This document shows, piece after piece, positions 25,452 through 34,597 of a DNA stretch of 64,000 nt; positions within the stretch are counted from its first letter, which is position 1; every line of letters begins with the position of its first letter. The stretch is from the NCBI RefSeq assembly GCF_020329485.1, contig NZ_JAGKJI010000026.1, positions 1 to 64,000 of the forward strand, in the 5' to 3' direction. This stretch comes from Bradyrhizobium cenepequi. GTDB taxonomy: Bacteria; Pseudomonadota; Alphaproteobacteria; Rhizobiales; Xanthobacteraceae. The notes below the pieces were generated by a model that had not been told where the DNA came from, ran no database searches, and saw only the letters and a program-made list of their open reading frames with translations. Both the position numbers and the translations under genes were made by a program.

Positions 25452-27676
25452 ATGCGCCTGTTGTCCTCGATCGCCGCCGCGTGCTGCAGGGCGGCGGCGC
25501 CCTCATCGTCAGTTTCTCGCTCGGTCGCGCCTTCGCGCAAGAAGGGGCGCCGGCAGGTGCGGCGTCAAAGGGCCCGGGCAGTCTTGCGACGACACCGTAT
25601 CTCGATTCCTGGCTCCGGATCGACTCCGATAGTCGCATCACCGCCTTCACCGGCAAGGCCGAGCTCGGCCAGGGATTCAAGACAGCGTTTCAGCAGATCG
25701 CTGCTGAAGAGTTGGATGTGCCTTTCGAAGCGATCAACGTCGTCACCGCGGACACGCAACTCACCGCCAACGAAGGCTATACCGCAGGCAGCCACTCGAT
25801 GCAGGATTCCGGGACCGCGATCCTGAATGCCGCCGCGCAGGTGCGCGAACTCCTGATCGCGGAGGCGGCAGCAAGGCTCGGTCTCTCCGTCGAGGGCCTG
25901 AGCACCGAAAACGGCGCGGTGGTCGCGCCGGACGGCAGGCGGCTCACTTACGGTGAACTGGTCGCCACCGACATGCTCCACGTCCAGGCACAGCCGCAAT
26001 CGAAATTGAAGGATCCTGCGATCTTCAAGGTCATGGCTCACGCGGTGCCGCGCGTCGACATCCCGGCAAAGGTGACGGGTGGTGAGGCCTATGTGCAGGA
26101 CATGCGATTGCCAGACATGGTGCATGCGCGCGTAGTGCGGCCGCCGAGCTACGGCGCACAGCTCGTCGAATGCGACAGCTCGGCCGTCGAGAAGCTGCCC
26201 GGTGTCCTCAAGGTCGTCCGCGATGGCAATTTTCTCGCCGTGGTCGCGGACAAGGAATTTCGGGCGATCAAGGCAATGAACACGCTCGCTGCGGCCACGA
26301 AATGGCAGGAGAGGGCGAACCTGCCGAAGCAGGATGATCTGCTCAACGTGCTCACCAGCTTGCCCTCGCAGGATTCCACGATTCTCGATCGCAGCGATTC
26401 TTCCGTCTCCGGCCAAACGACCTTAGTTGCCACTTACACGCGCCCTTATCAATCACATGGTTCGATCGGACCATCCTGCGCCGTGGCGCATTTCGCTGAT
26501 GGCGCGATGACGATCTGGACGCACACCCAAGGCGTCTATCCCGACCGCCAGGCGATCGCGGAGATGCTGCGCATGCCGCCTGCGAGCGTTCGCCTGATCC
26601 ATGTCGAGGGTTCCGGCTGCTACGGTCATAATGGTGCTGACGATGCCGCGGCCGATGCCGCGCTGATCGCGCGTGCGCTGCCGGACCGACCTGTGCGCGT
26701 GCAATGGATGCGCGAGCAGGAACACGCCTGGGAGCCGTTCGGGCCGGCGATGGTGACGAAGCTGAAGGCCTCGCTCGACGCCATGGGCCGCATCGCCGAC
26801 TGGAATTTTGCGGTGTGGAGCAACACTCACTCGATGCGGCCCGGCGGCGCGGGCACGCTGCTCGCCGCGCAGCACATGGCGCACAGCGTTGCCGTGCCGC
26901 CGGCAAAGCCATTGCCATTGCCGGAAGGCGGAGGCGACCGCAACGCGATCCCGCTGTATACTTTTGCCAACGCGCATGTGGTGCATCACTTCATTCCGGA
27001 GATGCCGCTGCGGATTTCTGCGATGCGCGCGCTCGGTGCCTATCACAACGTGTTCTCGATCGAAAGTTTCATGGACGAGCTTGCCCAACTCGCGGGCGCC
27101 GATCCGGTGGAGTTTCGCTTGCGGCACCTCGAGGATCGGCGGGGGCGCGACGTCATCGAAAGGGCCGCGCAGGAATTTGGCTGGAAGCGGGATCGAAAGC
27201 CGCCAGCCGGTCGCGGCTACGGCTTTGCCTTCGCGCGCTACAAGAACCTTGCCGCCTATTGCGCGATCGCGAGCGAAGTCGAAGTGAATCGTGAGACCGG
27301 CCGCGCGCGGCTGGTTCGTGCGGTCGCCGCCGTCGATTCCGGGCAGGTCGTCAATCCGGACGGGCTGACCAACCAGATCGAGGGCGCGATCGTGCAATCG
27401 ATGAGCTGGACGCTGTATGAGAGCGTAAGCTTTGACGACACGAGGATCACCAGCATCGACTGGCAGACCTATCCGATCCTGCGCTTCGACGCGGTGCCTG
27501 ACCGCATCGATGTCCACATCATCAACAGGCCCGGCCAGCCGTTCCTCGGCAGCGGCGAGACCGGCCAGGGCCCGGCCGCGGCCTCGATCGCCAACGCCAT
27601 CGCCCACGCCACCGGCAAGCGCCTGCGTGACCTGCCGCTGACGCGCAAGCGCATCAAGGAGGCGATCGATGCGTGA
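25448..27676 (+). CDS. Molybdopterin-binding catalytic subunit (xanthine dehydrogenase family, IOR type)
   Basis: 742 residues from the ATG at 25448, which overlaps the stop of the 2Fe-2S gene. It begins with a Tat signal (DRRRVLQGGGALIVSFSLGR ending near AFAQE). Family features: TGKAELGQGFKTAFQQIAAE, AHAVPRVDIPAKVTGGEAYV, GCYGHNGADDAAADAALIAR, and the catalytic-glutamate block SGETGQGPAAASI near the end. The set (no FAD subunit, triheme cytochrome instead) matches isoquinoline 1-oxidoreductase and nicotinate dehydrogenase B types, which oxidise aldehydes or N-heterocycles in the periplasm. Substrate unknown. Confidence 0.93.
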   Translation: MNAPVVLDRRRVLQGGGALIVSFSLGRAFAQEGAPAGAASKGPGSLATTPYLDSWLRIDSDSRITAFTGKAELGQGFKTAFQQIAAEELDVPFEAINVVTADTQLTANEGYTAGSHSMQDSGTAILNAAAQVRELLIAEAAARLGLSVEGLSTENGAVVAPDGRRLTYGELVATDMLHVQAQPQSKLKDPAIFKVMAHAVPRVDIPAKVTGGEAYVQDMRLPDMVHARVVRPPSYGAQLVECDSSAVEKLPGVLKVVRDGNFLAVVADKEFRAIKAMNTLAAATKWQERANLPKQDDLLNVLTSLPSQDSTILDRSDSSVSGQTTLVATYTRPYQSHGSIGPSCAVAHFADGAMTIWTHTQGVYPDRQAIAEMLRMPPASVRLIHVEGSGCYGHNGADDAAADAALIARALPDRPVRVQWMREQEHAWEPFGPAMVTKLKASLDAMGRIADWNFAVWSNTHSMRPGGAGTLLAAQHMAHSVAVPPAKPLPLPEGGGDRNAIPLYTFANAHVVHHFIPEMPLRISAMRALGAYHNVFSIESFMDELAQLAGADPVEFRLRHLEDRRGRDVIERAAQEFGWKRDRKPPAGRGYGFAFARYKNLAAYCAIASEVEVNRETGRARLVRAVAAVDSGQVVNPDGLTNQIEGAIVQSMSWTLYESVSFDDTRITSIDWQTYPILRFDAVPDRIDVHIINRPGQPFLGSGETGQGPAAASIANAIAHATGKRLRDLPLTRKRIKEAIDA

Positions 27677-27727
27677 GCGATCAGAGTATGGTGCTGACAT
27701 CGTGCACGCTGTTTCCGCCTGCTCAGA

Positions 27728-27756
27728 CCCGCCTCTCCCACAAGGGGAGAGGCGGG
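27728..27756. terminator. Strong hairpin between Mo hydroxylase operon and CoxE-like gene
   Basis: CCCGCCTCTCCC (27728-27739) pairs perfectly with GGGAGAGGCGGG (27745-27756) around a five-base loop. It is a half-size relative of the family C hairpin repeats and lies between two convergent operons. Confidence 0.6.
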
Positions 27757-27825
27757 AGCTTGCTGCGCCGGCTTCCCTTCACATATGCCGCTTGGGCTTG
27801 GCAACACGCAACGCCGGGGACGGCG

Positions 27826-29199
27826 CTACTGATACGTCGCGACGATATCCGATACCGCGCGCTCAAGCTGCCGGGCGGTGGCGCATTGGCGGACCACGCT
27901 GCAGAAGGTTGCGTAGCGCGGCATCTCGGAATCGCCAAAGCCCCAAGCCATGCGGCCCTCGGGATTGAGCCAGACCAGGCGCTTTGAACGCTCGCTGATG
28001 CGGCGCAGGATGTCGGCGCGGGGATCGAGGTTATTGCTGCGGGCGTCGCCGAGCACGATCACGGTGGTCTGCGGCGTGATCGTGTCCATCCAGCTCTTCT
28101 CGAAATCGGCAAGCGAATTGCCGTAATCGGAGGAGCCGAAACCGACCTTGGACATGATCTCGGCCATTGCCGCCTCCAGCGATTTCTCCTCCAGGATATC
28201 GCTGACCTCGATCAAATGGCCGGAGAAGGCGAACGAGCGGACATCGTCGACCACTTCGTGCAGAGAGTGGATCAAGAGCAGGAAGAAATCGGACACCCGC
28301 GCGACCGAGCCCGAGACGTCGCAGAGTGCGACGATTTTCGGCCGGTCGCGGTGCTTGCGCTTCCAGGCGGTGAGGAAGGGCACGCCGCCCCAGGCCGCGT
28401 TTCGCCGCAGCGTGCGGCGCACGTCGAGATGGCCGCGGCGCTGGCGCTTGCGCGGCTTCGAGTAGCGCTCGCGCAGGCGGCGGGCGATCTGGCGGATCAG
28501 CGCGCGCATCTGCTCGACCTGGCGCGGCTCGATCCTGGCGAGCGGCGCATTGCGCAGGATCTCGTTGCGCAGGTTCTCCGTCTCTTCGCGGCCGTAAAGC
28601 AGAAGCGCCTGCGAAACAGTCTCACGAACCGTGTCGCGCAATCCATCGAGCGCCGCCTGCAGCCGCTCGGCCAGTGCCGGGTTGGTTGGGGTCAGATTGT
28701 CGAGATCGTCGCGCAGGCGCTGGATGCCCATGGCCTCCAGGACGCGGCCCGAGAAGATACCGCGCTGGGTGAAATATCTGATGTTGGAAAGCGAGGCCGC
28801 GCCGGAGGCGTTCGCGATCGCTGCCGATATCGCGTTGCGATCCTGCGTCAGCAGCATCTGTGCGAGAGGTCCGAGATTTTCGGCCTGATCGCCGGCACTG
28901 GCCTCGCCGGGAGAATCGGAGCTCGCATTGGACTCCGCCCGTTCCGCATCGTCGTATTTGCTCTCTTCGCCCCGCTCCGCCGGCTCGGGCTGGCTGAAGA
29001 ACAGATCAAAGCATTCGCCGAGCGCGCGCTTCTCGTCCTGCGACTTGGCGAGCGTCAGGAGAAAAGTGTCGCGCAGGACGCCGCGGTCAGTGAAGCCGAC
29101 GCGCGAGACTGCCCGCATCGCATCGATACTTTCGGCGGGCGAGACCCGGACCCCGGCTCCGCGCGCGGCACGAAAGAACCGATGTAGGTTCTCGCGCAT
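27826..29199 (-). CDS. VWA-domain protein, CoxE-like
   Basis: 457 residues. The N-terminal part is helical (GVRVSPAESIDAMRAVSRVG, DTFLLTLAKSQDEKRALGEC). A charged acidic linker lies around residues 75-105. The C-terminal von Willebrand A domain has the MIDAS motif DVSGSVARVSDFF and VIVLGDARSNNLDPRADILR. CoxE together with the MoxR-type ATPase CoxD matures the Mo-Cu site of CO dehydrogenase. Here the pair is convergent with a different Mo hydroxylase, which suggests a parallel role. The start follows the MoxR stop by five bases. Confidence 0.88.
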   Translation of the reverse strand: MRENLHRFFRAARGAGVRVSPAESIDAMRAVSRVGFTDRGVLRDTFLLTLAKSQDEKRALGECFDLFFSQPEPAERGEESKYDDAERAESNASSDSPGEASAGDQAENLGPLAQMLLTQDRNAISAAIANASGAASLSNIRYFTQRGIFSGRVLEAMGIQRLRDDLDNLTPTNPALAERLQAALDGLRDTVRETVSQALLLYGREETENLRNEILRNAPLARIEPRQVEQMRALIRQIARRLRERYSKPRKRQRRGHLDVRRTLRRNAAWGGVPFLTAWKRKHRDRPKIVALCDVSGSVARVSDFFLLLIHSLHEVVDDVRSFAFSGHLIEVSDILEEKSLEAAMAEIMSKVGFGSSDYGNSLADFEKSWMDTITPQTTVIVLGDARSNNLDPRADILRRISERSKRLVWLNPEGRMAWGFGDSEMPRYATFCSVVRQCATARQLERAVSDIVATYQ

Positions 29200-29204
29200 G
29201 GCGT

Positions 29205-30152
29205 CTACCCGAACACGTTTTGCCGCGACGCCTTGGCGATGAAGGTGGTGAGCTGCGGCTGCGCGGCCTCGATGTCGGCCTCGTATTTGAGCAGGACGTT
29301 CAGCGTATCCTTGACGATCTCATGGTCCAGCTCGGTCGCCTGCAGCAGCACCAGCACGCGCGCCCAGTCGATGGTCTCGCTCACCGACGGCAGCTTCTTC
29401 AGGTCGAGGGTGCGGATCTCATGGATGAAGCCGACCATCTGCCGGCGCAGCGACTGCGAGATGCCGGGCACGCGGCTCTCGACGATACGCTCTTCCAGCT
29501 TCTGCTCGGGGAAGCCGATATGCAGATGCAGGCAGCGCCGCTTCAAGGCGTCGCCGAGATCGCGCTCGCTGTTGGAGGTGAGGATCACCGTCGGCGGCGC
29601 GATCGCCGAGACCGTGCCAAGCTCGGGAATGCTGACCTGGAAATCGCTGAGGATTTCCAGCAGCAGCGACTCGAACTCGGCATCCGACTTGTCGATCTCG
29701 TCGATCAGGAGCACGCAGCCCGCCGGCTGCTCCAGCGCCTGCAACAGCGGCCGCGGCTCGACGAATTCCTTAGAGAAGAACACGTCGCCGAAGGTGTGGA
29801 GCTGGTCGAGCGCGGCGTGCAACGTCTGCGCGCCGCCCAGCACTTCGCCGAGCTTGTCCTTCAAGATCTGCGTATAGAGCAGCTGCTTGGCATACTTCCA
29901 CTCATACAACGCCTTGGCCTCGTCGAGCCCTTCATAGCACTGCAGGCGGATCATCTTCATGCCGCGCCAGGCGGCGATCGCCTTCGCCAGCTCGGTCTTG
30001 CCGACGCCGGCGGGCCCTTCGACCAGGATCGGTTTCTCGATCTCTTGCGACAGATAAACAGCGGTCGCGATCTGCCGGCTCGCGATGTAACCTTGTGCGG
30101 CGAGGCCGTTTTCGACGGCCTCGATCGCGGCGGCAGGCTGCGCTTCAGCCAC
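29205..30152 (-). CDS. MoxR/CoxD-family AAA ATPase
   Basis: 315 residues from a GTG at 30152 with CCGGAG upstream; the longer frame lacks support. AAA motifs: Walker A EGPAGVGKTELAKAIA, Walker B VLLIDEIDKSDAEFESLLLE, sensor TSNSERDLGDALKRR. MoxR ATPases remodel metalloenzymes together with VWA partners; here the next gene downstream is exactly such a partner, with a five-base gap. CoxD is the closest functional analogue by gene order. Its promoter lies after the family C repeat at 30301. Confidence 0.92.
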   Translation of the reverse strand: MAEAQPAAAIEAVENGLAAQGYIASRQIATAVYLSQEIEKPILVEGPAGVGKTELAKAIAAWRGMKMIRLQCYEGLDEAKALYEWKYAKQLLYTQILKDKLGEVLGGAQTLHAALDQLHTFGDVFFSKEFVEPRPLLQALEQPAGCVLLIDEIDKSDAEFESLLLEILSDFQVSIPELGTVSAIAPPTVILTSNSERDLGDALKRRCLHLHIGFPEQKLEERIVESRVPGISQSLRRQMVGFIHEIRTLDLKKLPSVSETIDWARVLVLLQATELDHEIVKDTLNVLLKYEADIEAAQPQLTTFIAKASRQNVFG

Positions 30153-30300
30153 TGAAGGGTGCTCCGGATTGTCTTGACGTCGGGCTGTTCTGCCTGCGTT
30201 CCCAGCAAAGCACAAGGCTCGTTTGCGCCGGGAAAGCCCTCGGGTTCCGGCTTTTTCCGCCTAGCGACATTTGTTCTCGAACCGGGAGGCGAACTCCGCG

Positions 30301-30450
30301 TCACCCGCCCCGCTTGCGGGGAGAGGTCGAAATTCAAGCGCAGCTTGAATTTCGGGTGAGGGGGAGCTCCGCGAGTCCATCTGTCGCCGTCTGCGTGGAG
30401 AGAGCCCCTCACCCCAACCCTCTCCCCGCGAAGGGCGGGGAGAGGGAGAG
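30301..30450. repeat. Modular hairpin repeat, family C copy 2
   Basis: Same architecture as copy 1 but reversed: CCCCGCTTGCGGGGAGAGG, middle hairpin GAAATTCAAGC (30329-30339) with GCTTGAATTTC (30343-30353), GGGTGAGGGG, spacer, then CCCCTCACCCCAACCCTCTC and an outer hairpin ending at 30450. The middle arm is perfectly palindromic but unrelated in sequence to the other copies. Confidence 0.8.
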
Positions 30451-30457
30451 TCCGTGC

Positions 30458-31090
30458 CTAGCGCAATACAAGCCCGGTCGCGGACTCGAGCTCCGAAATC
30501 GCCTGGTCCGCGCTGACCACCTTGATTGTGGTCATGCCCATCTCGCGGGCCGGCTTCAGGTTGACGCCGAGGTCGTCGAGATAGACGCAATTGTTCGGAT
30601 CGACCTTCAGCGCGTCCACCATCATCCGGTAGATGCGCGGATCGGGCTTGCGCAGGCCGATCTTGGCGGATTCAATCACGTGATCGAACAGCGCCATCAC
30701 CTCGGCGACATAGAGCGTGCGGCCGCTCTGGCTGCCGATTGCGTTCGCCGGCAGGTTGTTGGTGATGCAGCCGGTCTTGAATTTGGCATTGATGCGCTTG
30801 AGCGCTTCCACCATCTCCGGGCGCAGGTCGCCCTGCAGCAGCGGCAGCACGTCCCTGCCGCGCACCTCGGCGCCGAGCGCCAGCGATTCGGCAGCGAACA
30901 GCGCATCGAAGGTCTCGATATCGACCTCGGCGCGCTCGAATTTGGCCCAGGCGTTCTCCAGGTGGTTGGCGGCGTTGGTGCGGCGGATGATGTCGGCGGG
31001 CAGGCTGCGCTCGGTCTCGAACCGCGTGAACGCCTCGAACGGCGAGGTGGTCAAGACGCCGCCGAAATCCCAGATCACTGCCTCGATCAT
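30458..31090 (-). CDS. HAD-family hydrolase (haloacid dehalogenase-like, sEH-N type)
   Basis: 210 residues. Motif I is WDFGGVLTT with the nucleophile Asp; the usual second Asp is Gly, as in the epoxide-hydrolase N-terminal/HAD-IA3 class. Motif II is GCITNN, motif III the Lys in GLRKPDPRIYRMMVDAL, and motif IV is VYLDDLGVNLKPAREMGM. Such enzymes act on small phosphorylated or halogenated molecules; substrate unknown. Confidence 0.9.
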   Translation of the reverse strand: MIEAVIWDFGGVLTTSPFEAFTRFETERSLPADIIRRTNAANHLENAWAKFERAEVDIETFDALFAAESLALGAEVRGRDVLPLLQGDLRPEMVEALKRINAKFKTGCITNNLPANAIGSQSGRTLYVAEVMALFDHVIESAKIGLRKPDPRIYRMMVDALKVDPNNCVYLDDLGVNLKPAREMGMTTIKVVSADQAISELESATGLVLR

Positions 31091-31151
31091 TTCCTTCTGC
31101 CTGCCGTTATGTGTGTTGAGGGAGCGGCTAACATGGATCGATGCGCTGAGC

Positions 31152-31259
31152 TAGAGCATATTCGGTTCTGATTGAATCAGAACAGAAGCTCTAGATTCTA
31201 GTTTTGACGCGTTTTCTTTACGCGAACCGGTATCCACTTCGCTCGAAAACGCTTTCGCC
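31152..31259. repeat. Interspersed palindromic repeat, family B
   Basis: About 108 bases between CTAGAGCATATTCGGTTCTG and GCTCGAAAACGCTTTCGCC. It carries the perfect dyad TTCTGATT-G-AATCAGAA and a GACGCGTTTTCTTTACGCG segment with a second pairing. The style is like family A (both start TAGAGCAT) but the sequence differs. Similar elements are frequent in bradyrhizobia and rhodopseudomonads by recollection. Confidence 0.65.
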
Positions 31260-31308
31260 TGAATCCGGCGGCTTGGCGACGCGCGCGACGCAAGTTATTG
31301 CTGTCTCC

Positions 31309-32070
31309 ATGAAAGCCCTGGTCACCATATCAGCAGCGGTTGCGCTGCTTGCCTCCACGCCGGCCTCCGCCGTTGTCGGCGGCGGCGTGCCGAGCGCCGA
31401 AGGCGTCGGCCGTTCCATCATCACCATCGTCGGCTCGCGCGGCAATTTCTGCACGGGCGCGCTGATCGCACCAAAGGTGGTGCTGACAGCCGCACATTGC
31501 GTGCAGCCTGGTGCGGACTACAAGATCGTCGAATATGGCCCGGACCGGCAACCGCAATTGAGGGACGTCAAGGGCGTCGCGATCCATCCCGCGTTCAGGA
31601 TGGACGCCATGACCTCCCATCGCGCCGCCGCCGACGTGGCGCTGCTGCAGCTCGCGGCGCCCGCCGCCGGCAAGGCGCCTGCATCGCTTGGCGCGCCCAA
31701 CATTCCCGTCATCGTCGGCAGCCGCTTCACCATCGCCGGCATTGGCGTCACCGTGCGCGGCGATGGAAAAAGCGGCGGCACCGTCCGCGTCGCCGGGCTG
31801 ATCGCCACCGGCAAGCCGGGCACGCTGCAGATCCGCCTCGTCGATCCGCTCAGTCAGGGCGCACGCGATGGGCTCGGGGCCTGCACCGGCGATTCCGGTG
31901 GGCCGGTGTTCGAGGACAAGCAGACCGGGCCTGCGATCGTCGGCGTCATCAGCTGGTCGACGGGGCCGAACAATTCCGCCGGCTGCGGCGGCATCACCGG
32001 CGTCACGCCGCTGACGCTGTATCGCGACTGGATATTGCAGACCGCACGGCAGTGGGGCGCGACCTTCTGA
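31309..32070 (+). CDS. Secreted trypsin-like serine protease (S1 family)
   Basis: 253 residues from the ATG at 31309, which places a signal peptide at residues 1-22 (MKALVTISAAVALLASTPAS); the longer open frame reaches into a repeat. The catalytic triad is His63 in TAAHC, Asp109 in ADVALLQL and Ser196 in GDSGGPVF. Cysteines occur in the usual disulfide positions (GNFCTGALIAP with TAAHC, ACTGDSGG, and GCGGITG). A simple extracellular or periplasmic protease, unlike the degP-like one at 19155. Confidence 0.93.
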   Translation: MKALVTISAAVALLASTPASAVVGGGVPSAEGVGRSIITIVGSRGNFCTGALIAPKVVLTAAHCVQPGADYKIVEYGPDRQPQLRDVKGVAIHPAFRMDAMTSHRAAADVALLQLAAPAAGKAPASLGAPNIPVIVGSRFTIAGIGVTVRGDGKSGGTVRVAGLIATGKPGTLQIRLVDPLSQGARDGLGACTGDSGGPVFEDKQTGPAIVGVISWSTGPNNSAGCGGITGVTPLTLYRDWILQTARQWGATF

Positions 32071-32072
32071 AC

Positions 32073-32220
32073 ACCTCGCCCCGCTTGCGGGGAGAGGTCG
32101 GATCGCATCGTAGATGCGATCCGGGTGAGGGCGTGCCTCCGCGAACTCAGCTCTTGCTTTATTCGTGGATAGAGCCCCTCACCCCAACCCTCTCCCCGTA
32201 AGAACGGGGAGAGGGAGAGG
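32073..32220. repeat. Modular hairpin repeat, family C copy 3
   Basis: CTCGCCCCGCTTGCGGGGAG, a middle hairpin GGATCGCATC (32100-32109) with GATGCGATCC (32113-32122), GGGTGAGGGC, spacer, CCCCTCACCCCAACCCTCTC, outer hairpin CTCTCCCC/GGGGAGAG. It fills the gap between two convergent genes and probably terminates both. Confidence 0.8.
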
Positions 32221-32226
32221 CAGGCA

Positions 32227-34449
32227 TCAATGCTCCGCCGCCTTCTTCGCCGCGGCGTTGTTGAGCACGATCAGGGCATCCACGGCGACGCCGAGCTTGG
32301 GGTTGATCAGGAACGGATTGACGTCGATCGAGGCGATGCGGTTGCCCGCGTCGGCGATCAGGTTGGAGAGGCCGACCAGCGCCTTCACCGCGGAGGCTTC
32401 GTGCAGTGCCGACTTGCCGCGATAGCCTTTCAGCTTGATGCCGGCTTTGGTCTTGGCAATCAGCTGCCTTGCTTCGTCCGCATCGATTGGCGCACCGGCC
32501 AGCGCGACATCTTTCAATAGTTCGATGTCCACGCCGCCGGTGCCGAACAGCACCACGGGCCCCATCTCGGCGTCGAGCGAGGCGCCAACCACGAGCTCCA
32601 GATCGGCCTTGACCTGCTGCGCGATCAGGACGCCCTCGAGCTTCGGCTTGTTCTTGAGCTTCCTGACCCGCGCCGTGATGTCGTTGAATGCCTTCTTCAC
32701 TTCCGCGACGCTGTTGAGGTTCAGCGCCACGCCGCCGATATCCGACTTGTGCAGGATATCGGGGCTGACCACCTTCGCCACCACGGGGAAGCCGATCTTC
32801 CTGGCGATAGCCGCCGCCTCAGTTGCCGTCTGCGCGATCTCTTCCTTCGAGATCGGAATGCCGTAAGCCCGGAGCAGCTTCTTCGAGGCGACCTCGTCGA
32901 GCGCGGCGGCACCGTTGGCGCTGTTCAGCGTTTTCTCAAGTATGGCGCGCGCCGATGGTTTGGAGCTCGAGACGATATCAGGCACTTCCTTGCGGAGCTG
33001 CGCGTATTCGATCAGCGACTTGAGCGCGCCGACCGCCCGGTCGAGCCCCTGCAGCACGGCGACGTTCGGCAACATCTTGCGCAGCGCCTTGGTGTGCTCG
33101 GTGAAGCCGATCGACATGGCGCTGATGTAGATCACGGGCTTGCCCGCCTGGCCGGCCATCTCGTTGACGATGCGAAGATTGCGCTCGCGCAGCTCATGCG
33201 GCGCCTTTGGCAGCTCGGAATCGATGATGACGATGTCGGTATCGGGATCGTCGATCATGATCTTGATCGACTTCATGTAGACGGAGGGATCGACGACGGC
33301 GGCAAAGCCAGCGTCCAGCGGGTTGCCGACAATGCTGCCGGGGCCGAGCATTCTTGCCAATTGCTCAGTCGCGTTTGGGCCGAGCGGCGCGAAATCCAGT
33401 CCGGCCGCATAGAGCGCGTCGATCAGCAGCCCGCGCTTACCACCGGACAGCGACACCGCGGCGAGCCGGTTGCCCTTGGGCAGATCGGCATGCACGAAGC
33501 ATTCGGTGGTCTCGATCAATTCGTCGAGGCCGCGGACGCGGATCACGCCTTCGCGGGTCGAGATCGCGTCAAAGGTCTCGATCGAGCCGGCGAGCGCGCC
33601 GGTATGCGCCATCGCCGCGGCGCGGCCGCCCTCGGAGGCGCCGAGCTTGAGCGCGATCACCGGCTTGCCGACGCTGCGCGCGGCCTTGCAGGCATCGCGG
33701 AACGCTTTCGTGTTCCGCACACCCTCCAGGTAGACAACAATGACGCGGATGCTCGGATCGGCCGCGAAATAGGTCATCAGGTCAGGCGTGGTCAGCCCGG
33801 CCTCGTTGCCGGTCGTCACCATGTAGCCGACACCGACGCCGCGATCCTCGAGCGTCTGGCGGATCGCCATCACGATCGCGCCGGATTGACCGGCGATCGC
33901 CACCGGTCCGGCTTCCATGGTGACGATGCGGTCGTCGATATTGGTGAATAGGTTTTCGCCGGCGCTCAGGTTTCCAAGACAATTGGGTCCGGTAACCGCA
34001 AGCCCGGTCTCCTGCACCGCCTGCTTCAATTCCAAAGCGAGCCGCTGGCTTTCTTCGTCCTGCAATTCGCTGAAGCCCGAGGTGACGATGGTGGCGGAGC
34101 GCGCGTCGGCGGCGGCCGCATCGCGGATCACCTGCACCGCAAAGCGCGCCGGCACCAGCACCAGCACGTGATCGGGCTTGTCGGGGAGAGACGCGAAATC
34201 CTTGTAGCAGGGGACGCCCCAGATCGTCTCGCGTTTTGCATTAACGGGATAAAGTCCGCCGCGATATCCGTACTTGATTAGATTGTTCCAGATGCGCTCA
34301 GCATAATTGCCGGGCTTGTCGGTGGCGCCGACCAGGACGATGTTGCGCGGGTGCAGCATCGCATGGATCTGCTTGACCACTTCGCTGGCGTCAGGCGACG
34401 GCGACCATTTCTCTGTTGGAGCGGACGCGGGGCTGAATTGAGCTTCCAT
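32227..34449 (-). CDS. Fused acyl-CoA synthetase, NDP-forming (acetate-CoA ligase type)
   Basis: 740 residues from the ATG at 34449 (AAGGCAGGG upstream). Domains: CoA-binding Rossmann domain (VLVGATDKPGNYAERIWNNL), a CoA-ligase domain with PNCLGNLSAG and AIAGQSGAIV, the phosphohistidine site AMAHTGALAGS near residue 255, and a C-terminal ATP-grasp (YGIPISKEEIAQTATEAAAI, GFPVVAKVVSPDILHKSDIGGV, INPFLI-type end DVNPFLINPKLG). Family members convert acyl-CoA to acid with NDP phosphorylation or the reverse; in bacteria many act on propionate, pimelate or aromatic acids. Substrate unknown. Confidence 0.92.
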   Translation of the reverse strand: MEAQFSPASAPTEKWSPSPDASEVVKQIHAMLHPRNIVLVGATDKPGNYAERIWNNLIKYGYRGGLYPVNAKRETIWGVPCYKDFASLPDKPDHVLVLVPARFAVQVIRDAAAADARSATIVTSGFSELQDEESQRLALELKQAVQETGLAVTGPNCLGNLSAGENLFTNIDDRIVTMEAGPVAIAGQSGAIVMAIRQTLEDRGVGVGYMVTTGNEAGLTTPDLMTYFAADPSIRVIVVYLEGVRNTKAFRDACKAARSVGKPVIALKLGASEGGRAAAMAHTGALAGSIETFDAISTREGVIRVRGLDELIETTECFVHADLPKGNRLAAVSLSGGKRGLLIDALYAAGLDFAPLGPNATEQLARMLGPGSIVGNPLDAGFAAVVDPSVYMKSIKIMIDDPDTDIVIIDSELPKAPHELRERNLRIVNEMAGQAGKPVIYISAMSIGFTEHTKALRKMLPNVAVLQGLDRAVGALKSLIEYAQLRKEVPDIVSSSKPSARAILEKTLNSANGAAALDEVASKKLLRAYGIPISKEEIAQTATEAAAIARKIGFPVVAKVVSPDILHKSDIGGVALNLNSVAEVKKAFNDITARVRKLKNKPKLEGVLIAQQVKADLELVVGASLDAEMGPVVLFGTGGVDIELLKDVALAGAPIDADEARQLIAKTKAGIKLKGYRGKSALHEASAVKALVGLSNLIADAGNRIASIDVNPFLINPKLGVAVDALIVLNNAAAKKAAEH

Positions 34450-34597
34450 GGACCCTGCCTTGTCGTTTCCTGCGGCGCTGCAGCGAATACCGCGCGCCGT
34501 ATTTTTGTTATTTCTATTGAAGCTTGCGAAGCGTGACAACTCACGTTGGCTGCATGCCGCTACGCGCTGACGCAATATCCCACCGCACGGACAATAT

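Noticed and set aside
31204..31308. Extension of the trypsin-like gene to an ATG at 31204
   Set aside because: That start lies within a family B repeat and would put 35 residues before the signal peptide.
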